Assembly (NCBI RefSeq): GCF_029167625.1
Contig: NZ_CP119145.1
Location: 5,084,001 to 5,148,000, forward strand
Reading direction: 5' to 3'
DNA length: 64,000 nucleotides
From: Streptomyces sp. AM 4-1-1
GTDB taxonomy: Bacteria > Actinomycetota > Actinomycetes > Streptomycetales > Streptomycetaceae
Made by a program: the position numbers and the translations under genes
Shown here: positions 26,901 to 35,053 of the stretch, piece by piece
Position numbering within the stretch: position 1 is the first letter of the stretch
Layout of the letters: each line of letters starts with the position of its first letter
Notes under the pieces: generated by a model
Databases searched by the model: none
What the model saw: only the letters and a program-made list of their open reading frames with translations
Told to the model about the DNA's origin: nothing

Positions 26901-27320
26901 TCAGACGGTGGCCGCGCAGTTCGGACAGATCCCGCGGTACGTCACCTCGACGTCGGAGACCGTGAAGCCGAACCGCTCGTCGCTCGGCAGGTCCGCCAGC
27001 GGATTGCCCGACGGGTGCACGTCGCGGATGGCGCCGCAGCTCGCGCACACCAGGTGGTGGTGGGGGCGGTGGGCGTTCGGGTCGTACCGCTTGGCGCGGC
27101 GGTCGGTGGAGACCTCCATGACCTCGCCGAGCGTGACCATCTCACCCAACGTGTTGTAGACGGTGGCGCGCGAGATCTCCGGCAGCTTCGCCACGGCCCT
27201 CGCGTGGACCTCGTCGGCCGTCAGGTGCACATGTTCACCGTCAAGGACCTCGGCGACGACGCGCCGCTGCGCGGTCATGCGCCAACCGCGTCCGCGGAGT
27301 CGTTCCAAAAGGTCGCTCAT
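26901..27320 (-). CDS. Fur-family (CatR/PerR-like) repressor
   Basis: A 139-residue Fur-type regulator. The N-terminal winged helix includes the recognition segment [14 protein letters not shown]. The C-terminal metal/dimer domain has [18 protein letters not shown] and a second CxxC (CPNCAA), the structural zinc site. Its divergent catalase partner and the dyad between them suggest a peroxide-responsive CatR/PerR role with metal-catalysed derepression. ATG at the complement of 27320; a long upstream frame into the catalase strand is a shadow. Confidence 0.9.
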   Translation of the reverse strand: MSDLLERLRGRGWRMTAQRRVVAEVLDGEHVHLTADEVHARAVAKLPEISRATVYNTLGEMVTLGEVMEVSTDRRAKRYDPNAHRPHHHLVCASCGAIRDVHPSGNPLADLPSDERFGFTVSDVEVTYRGICPNCAATV

Positions 27321-27380
27321 GAGGACAAGCCTAACAGTGAGGGGACCGCGTCCCGAACGAGTGTGACTTTGGATGTTTGC

Positions 27381-27408
27381 TTGACTTGGACAAAGTCCAT
27401 TGTAGGAT
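27381..27408 (+). promoter_or_regulatory. Catalase promoter with overlapping Fur-type dyad
   Basis: TTGACT (27381-27386) and TAGGAT (27403-27408) with a 16-bp spacer form a good sigma-70-type promoter. The spacer holds TGGAC-AAA-GTCCA (27387-27399), a perfect dyad placed where a repressor would block polymerase. The divergent Fur-family protein is the obvious candidate. Confidence 0.7.
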
Positions 27409-27464
27409 CGGACACGGAAAACGCCAAGGGAACAGGATTCGCAGGGATGACGCAGGAGGCGCAC

Positions 27465-28916
27465 GTGACGCAGGGACCGCTGACCACGGAGGCCGGAGCC
27501 CCGGTCGCCGACAACCAGAACAGTCAGACCGCGGGCGCCGGCGGTCCGGTGCTGGTCCAGGACCAGTCGCTGATGGAGAAGCTGGCCCACTTCAACCGCG
27601 AGCGCATTCCGGAGCGCGTCGTCCACGCCCGTGGCGCCGGTGCGTACGGCACGTTCACGCTGACGCGTGACGTCTCCCGGTGGACCCGGGCGAAGTTCCT
27701 CTCCGAGGTCGGCAAGCAGACCGAGACCTTCCTGCGCTTCTCCACCGTCGCGGGCAACCTCGGCTCCGCCGACGCGGTGCGCGACCCCCGGGGCTTCGCG
27801 CTGAAGTTCTACACCGAGGACGGCAACTACGACCTCGTCGGGAACAACACCCCGGTGTTCTTCATCAAGGACGCCATCAAGTTCCCGGACTTCATCCACA
27901 CCCAGAAGCGCGACCCGTACACCGGCTCGCAGGAGGCGGACAACGTCTGGGACTTCTGGGGCCTCTCGCCCGAGTCCACCCACCAGGTCACCTGGCTCTT
28001 CGGTGACCGGGGCATTCCGGCGACGCTGCGTCACATGAACGGGTACGGCTCGCACACGTACCAGTGGAACAATGAGGCCGGCGAGGTCTTCTGGGTCAAG
28101 TACCACTTCAAGACCGACCAGGGCGTCAAGAACCTCACCACGGACGAGGCCAACCGCCTCTCCGGTGTCGACCCGGACAGTCACCAGCGCGATCTGCGCG
28201 AGTCCATCGAGCGCGGCGACTTCCCGTCCTGGACCGTGCAGGTGCAGATCATGCCGGCGGCCGAGGCGGCGACGTACCGCTTCAACCCGTTCGACCTCAC
28301 CAAGGTGTGGCCGCACGCGGACTACCCGCCGATCGAGATCGGCAAGCTGGAGCTGAACCGCAACCCGGAGAACATCTTCGCCGAGGTCGAGCAGTCCATC
28401 TTCAGCCCCGCGCACTTCGTGCCCGGCATCGGCCCGTCCCCCGACCGGATGCTCCAGGGCCGCCTCTTCGCCTACGGAGACGCCCACCGCTACCGCGTCG
28501 GGATCAACGCCGACCACCTGCCGGTGAACCGCCCGCACGCCGCGGAGGCGCGGACGAACAGCCGTGACGGCTACCTCTACGACGGCCGTCACAAGGGTAC
28601 GAAGAACTACGAGCCGAACAGCTTCGGCGGGCCGGTCCAGACCGGCCGCCCGCTGTGGGAGCCCACCCCGGTCACCGGGGACGCGGGTCTCCACGAGGCG
28701 CCCCGGCATGCCGAGGACGACGACTTCGTGCAGGCGGGGGACCTCTACCGGCTGCTGTCGGAGGACGAGAAGAGCCGTCTGGTCGACAACCTCGCGCAGT
28801 TCATCTCGAAGGTCTCGCGGGACGACATCGCCGAGCGCGCGGTCAACAACTTCCGTCAGGCGGACGCCGACTTCGGCAAGCGGCTGGACGCCGCGGTCCA
28901 GGCCCTGCGCGGCTGA
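27465..28916 (+). CDS. Monofunctional haem catalase (small-subunit clade)
   Basis: A 483-residue catalase that converts hydrogen peroxide to water and oxygen. The distal His is in [13 protein letters not shown], the distal Asn region is [20 protein letters not shown], and the proximal haem Tyr motif is [12 protein letters not shown]. Other core stretches include [10 protein letters not shown] and [19 protein letters not shown]. The length fits clade 3. GTG 27465 is chosen because GGAGG sits six bases upstream; ATG 27447 in frame is an alternative. Regulated from the promoter/dyad at 27381. Confidence 0.95.
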   Translation: MTQGPLTTEAGAPVADNQNSQTAGAGGPVLVQDQSLMEKLAHFNRERIPERVVHARGAGAYGTFTLTRDVSRWTRAKFLSEVGKQTETFLRFSTVAGNLGSADAVRDPRGFALKFYTEDGNYDLVGNNTPVFFIKDAIKFPDFIHTQKRDPYTGSQEADNVWDFWGLSPESTHQVTWLFGDRGIPATLRHMNGYGSHTYQWNNEAGEVFWVKYHFKTDQGVKNLTTDEANRLSGVDPDSHQRDLRESIERGDFPSWTVQVQIMPAAEAATYRFNPFDLTKVWPHADYPPIEIGKLELNRNPENIFAEVEQSIFSPAHFVPGIGPSPDRMLQGRLFAYGDAHRYRVGINADHLPVNRPHAAEARTNSRDGYLYDGRHKGTKNYEPNSFGGPVQTGRPLWEPTPVTGDAGLHEAPRHAEDDDFVQAGDLYRLLSEDEKSRLVDNLAQFISKVSRDDIAERAVNNFRQADADFGKRLDAAVQALRG

Positions 28917-28994
28917 CCCGGACGCTTGTCGTGGCCCGGTGGGCCGGCTTCCCGCGGGGGAGCCGGCCCACCGGTCGTGTCAGGGCCCGGTGCC

Positions 28995-29396
28995 TCAGCC
29001 CACCAGCGCGGCGGGCCGCCGCCCGGCCCGCGACCAGCAGCGGATGATGTCGCGGACGGACACGACGCCCACGGGCCCGTGCTCGTCCAGCACGATCAGA
29101 TGGCGGAACCCGCCCTGGGTCATGACCGTCGCGGCCTCCTCCAGCGTCCAGGACGGCAGGGCGAAGAGGACGTCGTCGGTGGTGTGGCAGGCCACGGTCT
29201 CGGTGTCGGGATTCAGCCCCGCGCCCACCGCGTCGAGGATGTCGCGCTCGGTGAGGATGCCGAGCCCGCTGGTGTCCGGATCGAGGACGACCGCCGAGCC
29301 GATCCGCCGGGCCGACATCAGCCGGGCCGCCTGCCGGAGGGTATGGGCCGGGCCGATGGTGAGGACCACGGTGCTCATGGCGTCACGGACCAACAT
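28995..29396 (-). CDS. Tandem CBS-domain protein
   Basis: A 133-residue protein made of two CBS motifs: MLVRDAMSTVVLTIGPAHTL to GLGILTERDILDAV, and TLEEAATVMTQGGFRHLIVL to VGVVSVRDIIRCW. Such pairs bind adenine nucleotides and act as stand-alone energy sensors; the partner is unknown. The ATG follows GGAGGTGG. Before insertion of the element at 29590 this gene would have lain directly downstream of hisN. Confidence 0.85.
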   Translation of the reverse strand: MLVRDAMSTVVLTIGPAHTLRQAARLMSARRIGSAVVLDPDTSGLGILTERDILDAVGAGLNPDTETVACHTTDDVLFALPSWTLEEAATVMTQGGFRHLIVLDEHGPVGVVSVRDIIRCWSRAGRRPAALVG

Positions 29397-29532
29397 GAGG
29401 GAGCCACCTCCTTCGTGAAGCGGCCGCACGTGCCGATTCACAAGTTCACAAGTGGGAGATCCCCAGAGTGGCATCCGGGCGTGGAGCCAACAAGGGGCGA
29501 GGCCCGTCGAGTGGAGTGCGCCACGGGAAGAA

Positions 29533-29563
29533 GGGGCGTACGCATACGTATGACATACGCCCC
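29533..29563. terminator. Hairpin, probably the original hisN terminator
   Basis: GGGGCGTA pairs with TACGCCCC around a CATACGTATG palindrome. It lies 27 bp left of the attachment core at 29590. If the integrated element is removed, this hairpin falls 27 bp after the hisN stop codon. Its displacement fits integration at the hisN 3' end. Confidence 0.65.
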
Positions 29564-29589
29564 GCACGCCCTCCCGGGCCGACCGCCCG

Positions 29590-29609
29590 TCAGTACCGCT
29601 GGAACTGAT
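29590..29609. repeat. Left attachment-site copy
   Basis: TCAGTACCGCTGG is identical to the copy at the hisN stop (38990); extended to 20 bp, 17 positions match. It is followed by direct repeats TGACCTGCGG at 29622 and 29653, candidates for integrase arm sites. Confidence 0.75.
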
Positions 29610-29750
29610 GATCGAGTCAGGTGACCTGCGGCGGGGCGCTCGAACCCCCTTCTGACCTGCGGTCGAGCGGTCAGCGTTGGTGGACGTTGGTGATCGCTGG
29701 CCACCCTTTGACGGCCCACAGGCGGCCCGGCCGTGGGGCACTGCTTGTGG

Positions 29751-29857
29751 CTTGTCGCTTGTCTTGTCGCTTGTCGGAACCCAGGTCAAACGGGGTTTCC
29801 GTACCGCGGAGGGCGCGAGTGACGTCGTTCGCGACAAGCGACAAGACAAGCGACAAG
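29751..29857. repeat. Perfect 25-bp inverted repeat with internal repeats
   Basis: The arm at 29751-29775 and the arm at 29833-29857 are exact reverse complements separated by 57 bp. Each arm is itself built from CTTGTCG/CTTGTC units (read as GACAAG on the right side). It would form a long stem in RNA or single-stranded DNA. Confidence 0.85.
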
Positions 29858-30206
29858 CGCGCAGGAAAGAGCTGTGAGGACGGCCTGACGGCCGACGACC
29901 TTCGGCGCACCACTGCCCGATGGGGTATCGGCCGTCCTGGCGAGGTGGAGGCCGGTGGCCGGTCGGGGACGGCCTTCCAAGGGGGAACGCGGCCGGGTGC
30001 CCATGCCGCATCGCCTTTGGAAGGCATCCTCAACTTTGTGCCCGGCGAGTTCGCCCCACGACATGACCGCCCCAGGACTCGCGCTGCCGGCGGACCTCTC
30101 CGGACGGACGCCCCTTCGTCGGCCACGCCGGGAGCTCCCAGAGCTATTCGGCGTCTGCGGCAAGGTGATGGGGCAGGCGGACACCGGACGCCTCGCGCCT
30201 TGCTCT

Positions 30207-30400
30207 GACCCACACAGCCCTCACGCGGTGACCCACACACGCCGTGTGCGTCACACAGCCGCGTGTAGGTCACTGACCTGCATGTGTGGGGCGTGTGACT
30301 CACACAATCCGCCGCCGAAAGAGGCCCGGAAACCGGAGCGGAACCGGCTCTCGGCCTTCCCGTGAGCCGTGTGACCCCACACCCCACACAGACCCACACA
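30207..30400. repeat. CCCACACA 8-mer cluster (possible transfer locus)
   Basis: CCCACACA occurs at 30209, 30232, 30383 and 30393, and inverted at 30283; three copies are part of GACCCACACA. More CACACA/GTGTG runs lie between. Streptomyces TraB translocases recognise clusters of 8-bp repeats at clt sites, so a clt-like role is possible, but no TraB is encoded here. Confidence 0.5.
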
Positions 30401-30855
30401 GCGGCGCTCCCGGGGAAGAGACCACCCCGCCGCCGAGCCGTGGTCTCTTCCCTCCCGCACGTGGGTGCCACCCTGAGGGAAGGCGGCTACGTGGGAGCGC
30501 GGGGCGTCTGGGGTGGAAGGTCGACACGCGCGCCTGGGGCAGGCACGTGGTGGCCACCGACAGCGTGGTCACCGCTGGCCGTACGAAGTCCTCAACGCGG
30601 TGGACCCGATCCCCCTCCCACGTGGCTCTGTGACCTCCTCACCACGTGGCCAGCAAGAAGAGCACGCCCCCGCCCCGGCCTAGAGGCCCCCCCTGAAATG
30701 CCGCCCACAGCCATCCAGAAGCGGCAGAAGGCATCGGTGCTTGAGGACATCCGGCCCCCGCCTCTCTCGGACGGCTCGCCGAGGCATTTCAGCGCGGTGC
30801 GGAGGTGTTCCGCTTGACTTTCACTACACCTCTTACTAGAGAGTTGAGAGGAAAT

Positions 30856-31028
30856 AGCGTCCGCAGCGTCCGCGACCTGTCAGACGCACCCTCTGACCTG
30901 GTCTTTCTCTGCGGACGCTAAACAAAATGTATAGCGTCCGCCAGCGTCCGCAGCGTCCGCAAGCCCCCGACCGCCAAGAGCATCACCGCAGGTCAAGACG
31001 GCTCTTAAGGAGAGGCATTGCGGACGCT
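30856..31028. repeat. Iteron cluster A (AGCGTCCGC, seven copies)
   Basis: Direct copies of AGCGTCCGC start at 30856, 30865, 30933, 30943 and 30952; inverted copies (GCGGACGCT) are at 30911 and 31020. Neighbouring DNA is unusually A/T-rich (CTAAACAAAATGTATAG). Together with cluster B near 36.8 kb this is a candidate replication origin or partition site. Confidence 0.8.
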
Positions 31029-31268
31029 GACCTCTCCATCGGGGCACGCGTCTCACCCGTTGCGAGGATTCCGTTTCGCACGCACAAGCAAGAGGAGCAC
31101 CCGCGCCGCGCCACGATGTCGCGGCCGGACGGCGCATCTCGCGCGCTCGCGTAGCGAGCTGCCCAAGGTCGTGCGGCTTGCCGCTCGCTCTTTCGCCCTT
31201 CCTGGCGACCACTGCGCCGATGTGTAACGAGCGACGCCCCCCGCCGATGGTGAGAGCAGTTAGCTACT

Positions 31269-31282
31269 CTGGTGTGCACCAG
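31269..31282. promoter_or_regulatory. GntR-type operator before the GntR-Nudix gene
   Basis: CTGGTG-TG-CACCAG, a dyad sharing its TGGTGYGCACCA core with two sites at 33419-33453. It lies 28 bp upstream of the GntR-Nudix ATG, next to a possible -10 (TACTCT, 31265-31270). Autorepression by the encoded GntR domain is the simplest explanation. Confidence 0.65.
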
Positions 31283-31309
31283 TCAACGAGCGGGGAGCGT
31301 GCTGCGGAA

Positions 31310-32116
31310 ATGCTGGAAACCAAGACGGCTCGGGTGGAACGCACAATCCGCGAATGGATGGGGAGCGGCAAGCTGGCACCGGGCGCCAAGCTGCCGTCCG
31401 AGCGAGCCCTGGTGGAGGAGCTCGGAATCGGGCGCACGGCGTTGAGGCAGGTACTCGCGCGGCTCGTCGCTGAGGGCGTACTGGAAGTGCGCAACCGAAG
31501 TTCGTACCGTGTTCCGGCTCCAGATGGCGAGCAAACGCACGGGGGCGCGACGACGTCAGGCGAACTGGAACCCTGGCTGATCCACGGAAGCCGTCCGGTC
31601 TATAACAACCGCTGGGTCAAGCTGGAGTTGGTCGATGTCGAGCCTCCCAGCGTCCCACGCTTTGAGCACCACGTGGTACGACTCCAGCATGTCGCGATCA
31701 CGGCTGTGCTGGATGACCGGGACCGGGTCCTGATGCTGTGGCGATACCGCTTCGTCCCCGACCGGTGGGGATGGGAGCTCCCGGGAGGCATCGTGGATAC
31801 GGGAGAAGACGCCAGCACGTGTGCCCGGCGAGAGGTCGAGGAAGAGACCGGCTGGCGGCCCGCGAATCTTGAGCACGTCGTCACGTATCAGCCCATGGTC
31901 GGCATGGTCGACTCGCCTCACGAGATCTTCGTGGGAACCGGTGCTGAGCACGTTGGCGACCCGACCGACGTGGAGGAAGCCGGGCGGGTGGAGTGGGTAC
32001 CTCTCGCGGATATCCCTGACCTGATGGCCGGGGGGCAGCTCATGGGCTCTGGCACGCTCGTGGCCCTCCTGCATGTCCTGGCCACACGCCGGGGAGCGGC
32101 TACAACCTCTGCGTGA
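31310..32116 (+). CDS. GntR-Nudix fusion regulator (KorSA/Pif-like)
   Basis: A 268-residue fusion. Residues 5-70 form a GntR winged helix (LAPGAKLPSERALVEELGIG, RTALRQVLARLVAEGVLEV). From about residue 95 a Nudix hydrolase follows (RVLMLWRYRFVPDRWGWELP, GGIVDTGE and the box core REVEEETGW). In pSAM2, KorSA (GntR repressor) and Pif (Nudix immunity factor) are separate proteins with these folds; here one chain carries both. ATG 31310 is chosen at the domain edge; upstream in-frame starts exist but would place the operator inside the gene. It overlaps the XRE gene tail-to-tail by 17 bp. Confidence 0.82.
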   Translation: MLETKTARVERTIREWMGSGKLAPGAKLPSERALVEELGIGRTALRQVLARLVAEGVLEVRNRSSYRVPAPDGEQTHGGATTSGELEPWLIHGSRPVYNNRWVKLELVDVEPPSVPRFEHHVVRLQHVAITAVLDDRDRVLMLWRYRFVPDRWGWELPGGIVDTGEDASTCARREVEEETGWRPANLEHVVTYQPMVGMVDSPHEIFVGTGAEHVGDPTDVEEAGRVEWVPLADIPDLMAGGQLMGSGTLVALLHVLATRRGAATTSA

Positions 32117-33230
32117 GCTGATCAATCCGACGGCGTTGCCGCACCGATCCGGTGCGGCTCGCCAGACGTCGTGCGTTGCGCAGTTGCTCCTGCGCCTGGT
32201 CGTACTCCCCACGAGCAAGGTGTGCCTGCGCCAGGTCGCAACGCAGACCGGACTCAGCACGGATGAACGTCGAATCCATGGTGTCGAGGGCTGCATAGAG
32301 GCTGCTCACGGCATCGTCATCACCGAGCAGGGCCAAGGCGTTTCCGCGCCACCGCGTCAGATGTGCGCCGTTCAGGAAGATGCTGAGCATGTCCGGGTCT
32401 CGGACGTCTTCACCTGGTGGCAGCACAGCCGCAGCCTTGGTTAGGGCCCGTCGGCAGTCGTCGGGGAGTCCGGCCTTCGCGCACAACTCCGCCTCGGCCG
32501 CGTGCAGCCACGCCTGGAGTCGTGGGGACGTTCGGCTACCCCCGGAGTGCTGAGCCTCCCGTACGAGGGCAACCGCCGTTTCTGGGCGGCCCGCGTCGCA
32601 CAGCACGTAGGCCTGTTCTGCCATGGCGTGGGCGAGGTACATGGGCTCCCCTGCCTCCTGCGCGGCCCGCTTGGCGAGTTCATAGTTCCGCCAGGCTCGA
32701 TCGACAGCACCGGCGTCCAGAGCCTGCCAAGCGGCGAGGGTGGCGGCGGCGGCCAGAGCCCGTGCAATCGGCCGGCGCGTCTCGGAAAGGACCGCGAAGG
32801 TGAGTGCTTCTTCGAGTCTGGCCAGGTGACCCGTCATCTGATCCACAAGTCCAGCGGCGCCCATTTGGCGATCCATCGTCCGCAACAACTCGGTTTGATC
32901 CGTGAACGTCTTCACCATGCTGAGGCCGACGTCTCGGGCCGAGTCGATGCGACCGATCAGGTCGTCGTATCCGTCCACTAGGGACACCACATCGGACTCG
33001 CCAGGCCCCAGCAACTCGGCATCTGTAAGACCCAGGAGTGGCCGCAGGATGGCCGCGAACCGCGCCGAGAGGCGACGCCTGCCGTTCTCCCACTCCGAGA
33101 CGTAGACACGCAGGCTGGCCGTCGTCGGTACGTCGAGCACATGCTCTCGGGCGTAGCGCTCGATCTCGCGCACCAGCCGTTCCTGCGACCAGCCGCGCGC
33201 GGCCCTCGCATCTTTCAGCCCTGCGCTCAT
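32100..33230 (-). CDS. XRE-family regulator with helical-repeat sensor domain
   Basis: A protein of about 376 residues. The N-terminal HTH (LKDARAARGWSQERLVREIE, VYVSEWENGRRRLSARFAAI) is followed by a long helical domain with TPR-like units (AWRNYELAKRAAQEAGEPMY, LAHAMAEQAYVLCDAGRPET, DLAQAHLARGEYDQAQEQLR). This is the layout of many actinobacterial XRE-TPR signal-responsive regulators. ATG at the complement of 33230 is used; 33263 is possible. Divergent from the sigma-like operon across 342 bp that contains two GntR-type operators, so it may control or be controlled by the same switch. Confidence 0.78.
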   Translation of the reverse strand: MSAGLKDARAARGWSQERLVREIERYAREHVLDVPTTASLRVYVSEWENGRRRLSARFAAILRPLLGLTDAELLGPGESDVVSLVDGYDDLIGRIDSARDVGLSMVKTFTDQTELLRTMDRQMGAAGLVDQMTGHLARLEEALTFAVLSETRRPIARALAAAATLAAWQALDAGAVDRAWRNYELAKRAAQEAGEPMYLAHAMAEQAYVLCDAGRPETAVALVREAQHSGGSRTSPRLQAWLHAAEAELCAKAGLPDDCRRALTKAAAVLPPGEDVRDPDMLSIFLNGAHLTRWRGNALALLGDDDAVSSLYAALDTMDSTFIRAESGLRCDLAQAHLARGEYDQAQEQLRNARRLASRTGSVRQRRRIDQLTQRL

Positions 33231-33410
33231 CCGCAACACCCCAAGCCGATGTCCTGACGGCATCCTCACTCTCAGCATGCACCAATCTCGCAGGTGGCAG
33301 GGGGTTAACACTCGGATTATTAAGGGCTGTTGGCTACCGCCACCCGCCGGGCCGGGCTTTCCTCAAAGCATGCAGAGCGGAGCGGATCTCAAGATTGTGA
33401 TCCAGTCGCC

Positions 33411-33453
33411 TTGCATCTGGTGCGCACCAGATGCAAACTGTTGGTGCGCACCA
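33411..33453. promoter_or_regulatory. Tandem GntR-type operators before the replication operon
   Basis: A perfect 26-bp palindrome (33411-33436; half-site TTGCATCTGGTGC) is followed at 33442-33453 by the 12-bp palindrome TGGTGCGCACCA. The two dyad centres are about 24 bp apart, close to two helical turns. The core equals the operator at 31269. Together they suggest that the GntR-Nudix protein represses this divergent promoter region. Confidence 0.75.
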
Positions 33454-33468
33454 GATTGGAACGCGAAA

Positions 33469-33501
33469 GCGGGTCATGAGGGCTTACGCCGCATGACCCG
33501 C
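33469..33501 (+). promoter_or_regulatory. Leader hairpin upstream of the sigma-like gene
   Basis: GCGGGTCATG and CATGACCCGC, 10 bp, perfect, 13-nt loop, 72 bp before the ATG at 33573. It could act as an attenuator, terminator or additional operator; no U-tract follows. Confidence 0.5.
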
Positions 33502-33572
33502 ATCACCGGGGAGCGGCTCCCTACCGCCAAGCAGTCAGCCGCTCCCCTAACCCGCGAAGGGGTACATCCATC

Positions 33573-34472
33573 ATGCCTGGAACTGTCGCGAAGCGTAGGA
33601 GTCGGAGCTCAGGAACTGCCACGGGCAGCGGCCCGGGGGGTCGACGCTTAGAGAGCGGTGAGATCGTCCCGCTGACGGGCGAGCAGTCCGATCGGCTTGC
33701 CGTGCTGTTCGATGCCTACGGGGACCGTTTGGTGCGGTTCGCCTACTCCCGGCTGTGCGGTACCCGGATGGGAAACGGCGAGGCGTGGGCGCTGGCTGAG
33801 GATGTCGTTCAGTCCATGTGGGTGCGGGTGGCCCGCAGTGGAGCGTCCGACGTGCTGGGTCACCCGGAGTGGTCCGAGACGGAGACCCGCAAGGTCCTGT
33901 TCGTCCGGGTGAAGCGCGAGATTGCGGAGCACTTCGCGCTGATGCGGTCCTCCGAGACGGTGGTGGACTGGACGGAGCCCGCCACGTGCAACGCGCTGTG
34001 CCCGCTGCTGCCCAACCAGTGCGCCTGGGTCGACCTGCCCGACTACCTGGCCAGGATGGTGGCCGCGCTTCCGGAGCGAGAGCGGGAAGCGCTGCTGCTG
34101 AAGCTGGACGGCACGCCCCACAAGGTGATGGGCGAGCGTCTGGGGTGCAGCGAGTCCACCGCTGACCGGCTCGCGAAGACGGCGATCCTGCTCCTGCAGA
34201 TCGACAACCCTGAGCTGTCCTGCTCCCCGGTGGCCATGGAGTCGCTGCCGGAATGGGAGCAACGCGCGCTGGCGGCACAGAGCGCGGCGCAGCGGGAAGT
34301 TCTCCTGCGGCTGGACGGCGTGGCCCGGGGTGCGCTTCTGCTGAACGGAGAGGTGCCCACGCGGGAGATCGCCAAGAGGCTGGGGGTCAGCCGGGAGCGA
34401 GTGAGGGGGGCGACCGTGTGCGCCCCTGTGCTGCGCGCTCTGGATGCCGAGGACATGGAGCGGGCGGCATGA
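33573..34472 (+). CDS. Sigma-70-like protein of the element
   Basis: A 299-residue protein with a region-2-like segment (LFDAYGDRLVRFAYSRLCG to AEDVVQSMWVRVARSG, about 45-90) and a region-4-like HTH (LPEREREALLLKLDGTPHKV, MGERLGCSESTADRLAKTA, about 165-210). A further HTH (VPTREIAKRLGVSRERV) is near the C-terminus. It may be an ECF-type sigma factor or a sigma-derived DNA-binding replication/transcription protein. It is first in an operon with the HNH and ATPase genes (ATGA overlaps), behind the GntR-type operators, and could switch on the element's genes. Confidence 0.7.
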   Translation: MPGTVAKRRSRSSGTATGSGPGGRRLESGEIVPLTGEQSDRLAVLFDAYGDRLVRFAYSRLCGTRMGNGEAWALAEDVVQSMWVRVARSGASDVLGHPEWSETETRKVLFVRVKREIAEHFALMRSSETVVDWTEPATCNALCPLLPNQCAWVDLPDYLARMVAALPEREREALLLKLDGTPHKVMGERLGCSESTADRLAKTAILLLQIDNPELSCSPVAMESLPEWEQRALAAQSAAQREVLLRLDGVARGALLLNGEVPTREIAKRLGVSRERVRGATVCAPVLRALDAEDMERAA

Positions 34473-35053
34473 GGAACGGTCACCCGCTCAACTCTGCGCG
34501 CCGACGGCAGCGCAAGGAACAACTCGCCCGCCGGGACGGTCAGCGGTGCGCCTACTGCGCGCTGCCGTTCGTCTCGCTGCGGGAGGCGACCCTCGATCAC
34601 GTCGTGCCGGTGTCCGCGCTGCGGACGTGGTCGGTAGGCGCGCTCGTGCTCGCCTGCCGACCGTGCAACCAGGCCAAGGGGGACCGGCTCCCGCTGTCGA
34701 TGGCGCTGTTGATCGTCTGGACGTACGGGCCTGACCTGCGTGACGAGACGCGTCACACCCCCCGTCACACCGCGCCGACCGACGGCACGTTCACGGTCGA
34801 CCGGTCGGTGTTCACCGACACCGACGAGTCGAGTCGACCGGGCTCGATCCGGCTCGGTCCGGGGGAGGTGAGCTGGCTGCTGCTGGCCCGGCTCGTTCAC
34901 GCCCGTACGGCCGGTGAACGGTCGACCCCTGACCAGACAAAACATCGCAAAGCGGCTCGTCGTGCGGTGCGGGTCGGTCGACTCGAACACGCCCGGCGGA
35001 CCGCCCGACTGAACACGTGTGAACAGTCGGGCGATCGAGGGGTGAGCGCATGA
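34469..35053 (+). CDS. HNH endonuclease
   Basis: A 194-residue protein. The N-terminal half is a typical HNH/treble-clef nuclease: CAYC knuckle, TLDHVVP (catalytic His), and CRPCNQAKGDR (second knuckle with the Asn). The C-terminal half is polar, rich in Arg/Thr/His, and its DNA carries GTTCAC motifs. The ATG overlaps the sigma-like stop (ATGA). Within replication operons such nucleases may nick DNA or serve defence; which applies here is unknown. Confidence 0.85.
   Translation: MRNGHPLNSARRRQRKEQLARRDGQRCAYCALPFVSLREATLDHVVPVSALRTWSVGALVLACRPCNQAKGDRLPLSMALLIVWTYGPDLRDETRHTPRHTAPTDGTFTVDRSVFTDTDESSRPGSIRLGPGEVSWLLLARLVHARTAGERSTPDQTKHRKAARRAVRVGRLEHARRTARLNTCEQSGDRGVSA

Larger units (their letters stand above)
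29610..31268. other. Non-coding, repeat-rich left arm of the element
   Basis: No credible gene in 1.66 kb: the open frames lack Streptomyces codon structure and known motifs. It holds several inverted repeats: a 25-bp perfect pair (29751/29833), GCCTTCCAA/TTGGAAGGC (29971/30017) and CTGAAATGCC/GGCATTTCAG (30693/30782). It also has a CCCACACA cluster (30207-30400), an AT-richer stretch with TTGACT near 30813, and seven AGCGTCCGC iterons (30856-31028). CCGCAGGTCA at 30986 is the inverse of the repeats beside the left attachment site. The arm probably carries cis-acting replication and transfer sites. Confidence 0.6.

Noticed and set aside
29610..31268. Several 60-200-codon open frames in the left arm of the element
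   Set aside because: No ribosome sites, repeats dominate, and codon structure is not Streptomyces-like; treated as non-coding.
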